From the NCBI RefSeq assembly GCF_052119425.1, contig NZ_JBQKFH010000021.1:1-42904 (forward strand): a stretch of DNA of 42,904 bases, given 5' to 3'. Under the pieces are notes generated by a model, which was not told the DNA's origin, did not search any database, and was given only the letters and a program-made list of their open reading frames with translations. Origin of the DNA: Enterococcus_E cecorum_C. GTDB lineage: Bacteria; Bacillota; Bacilli; Lactobacillales; Enterococcaceae. How positions within the stretch are numbered: the stretch's first letter is position 1; every line of letters starts with the position of its first letter. Positions 40,767 to 42,904 of the stretch are shown here, piece after piece. A program made the position numbers and the translations under genes.

Positions 40767-41522
40767 TTGGTAGTAGGATTGCAGAATTTTAGAGAACGGT
40801 TTGGTCGATTTGATGATCAATTTGTTATTATTGGTGGAACTGCTTGTGAATTGTTAATGAGCGAGGAAGAATTGGATTTTAGAGCTACTAAAGACATAGA
40901 TGTTGTTCTTATTGTAGAAAATCTTACAAAGGAATTTGGCACGCAATTTTGGGAATACATTAAGGAAGCAAATTATCAACATAACAATAAAAGTACAGGT
41001 GATTTGCAATTTTATCGCTTTTCCCATCCTAAAAATAATAGCTATCCATTCATGTTAGAACTATTTTCGAGAAATCCTGTGCATATTGAGCTTACTGAGG
41101 ATGCAATTTTAACACCATTACCAATTGATGACCAGATTTCTAGTTTGTCAGCCATTTTGTTAGATGAACAGTATTATTTGTTATTAAAAGATGGTCGGAA
41201 AATCGTTGGAGGAGTCCCGGTTTTATCAGTTGATTGTTTAATTCCTTTTAAAGCAAAGGCATGGCTTGATCTAAAAAGTAGAAAACAAAATGGAGAACAA
41301 ATAGATAGTAAAAATATAAAAAAACACAAGAATGATATTTTTAGATTAGCTCAATTGCTAAAAGAATCAGAAAGTAAGATATTGAGTAAAGAAGTTGCTG
41401 ATGATTTATCTAAATTTATCACTGAAATGCAGAATGAAATAACAGATTTGAAGTCTATTGGAATCAAAGGTATCACTAAAGAAGACATGTTAGCCTTTTT
41501 AAGAAACTATTATAGTATATAA
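40767..41522 (+). CDS. nucleotidyltransferase-fold protein (AbiEii-like putative toxin)
   Basis: The 251 residues contain the nucleotidyltransferase signature near the start: VIIGGTACELLMSEEE followed by ATKDIDVVLIV (GG ... DxD), and the family's substrate Lys block DCLIPFKAKAWLDLKSRK. A helical C-terminus follows. AbiEii-type and MenA-type toxins use this fold to modify tRNA ends or other targets. TTG start with AAGGAG at 9 bp; no gap to the preceding gene, so both are co-translated. The second 74-bp repeat follows 13 bp after the stop. Confidence 0.7.
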   Translation: MVVGLQNFRERFGRFDDQFVIIGGTACELLMSEEELDFRATKDIDVVLIVENLTKEFGTQFWEYIKEANYQHNNKSTGDLQFYRFSHPKNNSYPFMLELFSRNPVHIELTEDAILTPLPIDDQISSLSAILLDEQYYLLLKDGRKIVGGVPVLSVDCLIPFKAKAWLDLKSRKQNGEQIDSKNIKKHKNDIFRLAQLLKESESKILSKEVADDLSKFITEMQNEITDLKSIGIKGITKEDMLAFLRNYYSI

Positions 41523-41535
41523 CCATACAGATATT

Positions 41536-41609
41536 GACAAATCAACTTTTAACTCAAAAATTTGCTTTTTAACTTTGGGAAAGTTAAAAGTAAAAAACTG
41601 AGTTAAAAA
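41536..41609 (+). repeat. 74-bp direct repeat, right copy
   Basis: GACAAATCAACTTTTAACTC and onward matches 39741-39814; the offset is 1795 bp. It lies immediately after the two-gene unit and before a terminator hairpin. Confidence 0.85.
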
Positions 41610-41615
41610 GAAAAG

Positions 41616-41656
41616 ACACACGGAAATTAGTTAGCAAATCATTCCGTGTGTTTGTG
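41616..41656. terminator. bidirectional terminator
   Basis: ACACACGGAA / TTCCGTGTGT stem with a 16-base loop is followed by TTGTGTTTTG. It stands between the two-gene unit and the convergent hicB remnant. Confidence 0.7.
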
Positions 41657-41668
41657 TTTTGAATACGT

Positions 41669-42007
41669 TTAGACACCTAACTTTTGCTTTAAGGCATCGG
41701 TTAAGGTTTGCGAAAAATTAATATTCTCTTTTTCTGCAAGGATATTTAGCCATTCAGGAATAGAGGTGTTTTTACGTACAATTTTTGCATGATTTTTCCG
41801 ACGATATTCATTTAAATCAAGCGAGATCATTACGACAAAATCCTCATCACTTTTAAGGTGAATGTCTTTTGGTGAACTGGCTAGGGGCATTTGCGTTCGT
41901 TCATACACGGCTAAACCCAATGCTGATTGTGCCATGATTACAGCTTCTGTGATATTTTACCCAAATGTAATCGCTTCTGGTACATCAGGGAAAGTTACAT
42001 TATATAG
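41669..42007 (-). pseudogene. hicB: HicB-family antitoxin, broken by a stop codon and 5' truncation
   Basis: Read on the minus strand, YNVTFPDVPEAITFG (HicB fold) is interrupted by TAA at 41959-41957 and resumes in frame with NITEAVIMAQSALGLAVYER. The end (KNTSIPEWLNILAEKENINF then SQTLTDALKQKLGV) is the usual RHH DNA-binding tail. The first beta strand of HicB is missing: the frame joins a yhcG fragment near 42005. No hicA toxin is present. The part after the stop (from ATG 41935, 88 codons) could still be made as a free DNA-binding domain. Confidence 0.75.
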
Positions 42008-42565
42008 CTATCTAGAAACAGATTATGTGTTTCGTGTTTTGCTTTTTGCAAAGTCGGTGTATTTTTACCATTAGAAAGCATATAGCGTTCATAATAACCA
42101 CTATCTATTTGTCTTTCTAATTCTCTTTTTGAATATTTTTCTTTTATTGCCAATTCGATATAAAATCTTCTTTCCTCTGGGCTTTTAAAACCTGACATGA
42201 TTTTCAAGTGATTTGTCCAGCTTAATTGTGTCAACAGTGTTGTCACTTTTTCATCATCCCTGTAAATCTCATAGAATTGTTTCATCCGATAAAGTCCTCG
42301 ACGAGTAAAGCCTTTTAAGTTTGGATAATTTTGCGCAAAAAAATCAGCTACATTTTCTATGTAGTTTGAGCCATAACTTGTTTTTTTGCTTTTCTCACTG
42401 AGGTATTTTCCTATCTCTTGGTACATTAAATAATTCTTCATTGACTCTTCTATATGTACGTTCTCTGGCGTTTTCGACAATCCTGATAATCTCTTCAACT
42501 GATTCTGGCGTATTCTTCAAAGCTAGGTCATGTACTGCATTTTTATCTTCATCCATAATTTTCAT
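41995..42565 (-). pseudogene. YhcG/DUF1016 family nuclease, N-terminal part with frameshift
   Basis: From ATG 42565 or 42556 the frame encodes EDKNAVHDLALKNTPESVEE ... NARERTYRRVNEELFN, then shifts near 42430 into MYQEIGKYLSEKSKKTSYGS ... FTRRGLYRMKQFYEIY ... LSWTNHLKIMSGFKSPEERR. This is the DUF1016 N-terminal domain. The C-terminal PD-(D/E)XK nuclease half is missing because the frame runs into the hicB fragment and stops at 41995. The family normally has about 340-380 residues. YhcG proteins occur in restriction and phage-defence loci. Confidence 0.75.
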
Positions 42566-42734
42566 ATCAAAATTCGCTTTCCATATATTAATTACGCAGA
42601 ATCATTCAAAAAGCGTTTTTCAGAAATGAATATGTAGCAGAATTTTTACAGAATATTCGCAGATTAGCCTAATTTTTTTACAGATTAGCAATGGTAATAG
42701 ATAAGCTCGGCAGAAGAATACCAAAAATCATTTT

Positions 42735-42791
42735 TGTCACATATATTTGACACTCATTAAGAAACACGTTATACTATAAATGTCACATATA
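42735..42791 (+). promoter_or_regulatory. strong promoter with repeated TGTCACATATA, cut off by IS66
   Basis: TTGACA (42747-42752), 17-bp spacer and TATACT (42770-42775) form a near-consensus promoter on +. TGTCACATATA occurs at 42735-42745 and again at 42781-42791, flanking it like an operator pair. The IS66 end begins at 42794, so the gene once driven by it has been separated. The 170 bp before it (42566-42734) hold nothing I can identify. Confidence 0.6.
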
Positions 42792-42822
42792 AAGTAAGCG
42801 CCCAATAACGAGGTATATTGAA

Positions 42823-42852
42823 AATCTCCAAAGTCACTCGACTTTGGAGATT
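42823..42852 (-). terminator. IS66 end hairpin, second copy
   Basis: It is the same perfect 13-bp stem as at 1291-1320, in inverted orientation, directly after the transposase stop codon. Confidence 0.65.
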
Positions 42853-42859
42853 CTTTTCT

Positions 42860-42904
42860 TTATTTACAATCTGCTTGTACAGTTTCTGACCATGGCAAAT
42901 AAGC
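42860..42904 (-). CDS. IS66 transposase, last 14 codons
   Basis: Read on the minus strand the frame gives AYLPWSETVQADCK and TAA (42862-42860), identical to the end of the transposase at the left edge. The body of the gene is beyond the window. Confidence 0.85.
   Translation of the reverse strand, partial: AYLPWSETVQADCK

Larger units (their letters stand above)
42794..42904 (-). mobile_element. IS66-family insertion sequence, right end, inverted copy (continues outside window)
   Basis: The terminal repeat GTAAGCGCCCAATAACGAG starts at 42794. The 111 bp are the reverse complement of the end at 1239-1349 with one difference (GTACAA for GTGCAA in the transposase tail). Confidence 0.93.

Noticed and set aside
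1..42904. Whole window as a composite transposon moved by IS66.
   Set aside because: It carries core genes such as fbp, ccpN and napA, and the bases flanking the two IS ends do not match, so ordinary separate insertions are more likely.
1..42904. tRNA or rRNA genes.
   Set aside because: I saw no cloverleaf-type sequences with conserved T-loop and acceptor ends, nor any rRNA segment, on either strand by eye.

Overview
The window looks like the chromosome of a low-GC Gram-positive of the Lactobacillales, most likely Enterococcus or a close relative. This rests on the AT-rich base composition, strong AGGAGG-type ribosome binding sites, CopY/CopB of the Enterococcus hirae type, a NapA-type Na+/H+ antiporter, a CcpN-PpsR pair and class III fructose bisphosphatase. 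Species cannot be fixed from sequence alone. Part of the left third (metal and Fnr genes, nrdI remnant) has a streptococcal flavour and reads like an acquired, repeatedly rearranged block.

The edges are formed by two nearly identical right ends of one IS66-family element in inverted orientation (1-1349 on +, 42794-42904 on -), enclosing about 41.4 kb. From the left: a copper module (copY-copB, 1.4-4.1 kb) enclosed by inward-facing IS3-type terminal repeats; a cadmium module (cadD-cadX, 4.7-5.8 kb); gene debris (HTH, TMEM175 and unidentified pieces, 5.8-6.9 kb); an Rpn/PD-(D/E)XK protein; and an Fnr-like regulon (7.8-12.5 kb) with a P1B ATPase that has a CPG motif, a small HMA protein, a shortened hemerythrin/Ric-like protein and two Flp-type Crp/Fnr regulators. 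Two perfect TTGAT-N4-ATCAA boxes sit at the same distance from their -10 elements. Next to it lie a truncated nrdI that keeps two NrdR boxes, an IS4 remnant and a Doc remnant.

From 13.6 kb the region looks more like resident chromosome: a succinate-semialdehyde-type dehydrogenase; an IclR regulator divergent from a YjiH-type membrane protein and a D-2-hydroxyacid dehydrogenase; a deleted RloB gene; a 400-residue protein of unknown function; the gluconeogenic group fbp, ppsR, ccpN; an FMN reductase; an ohr-ohrR peroxide module; a CstR-controlled persulfide operon (rhodanese, CoA-disulfide reductase-rhodanese, rhodanese); napA; and a PadR operon.

At 32.5-39.7 kb a GntR regulator is divergent from a catabolic operon: mannonate dehydratase, cellobiose-type PTS EIIC, 6-phospho-beta-glucosidase, 6-phosphogluconate dehydrogenase and gluconokinase. 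Together these fit uptake and cleavage of a beta-glucosyl aldonate (cellobionate-like), with the released gluconate fed into the pentose phosphate pathway. The right end (39.7-42.9 kb) holds a two-gene HTH/nucleotidyltransferase pair resembling an AbiE-type toxin-antitoxin system, framed by 74-bp direct repeats, then scarred hicB and yhcG (DUF1016) pseudogenes and a strong promoter cut off by the second IS66 copy.
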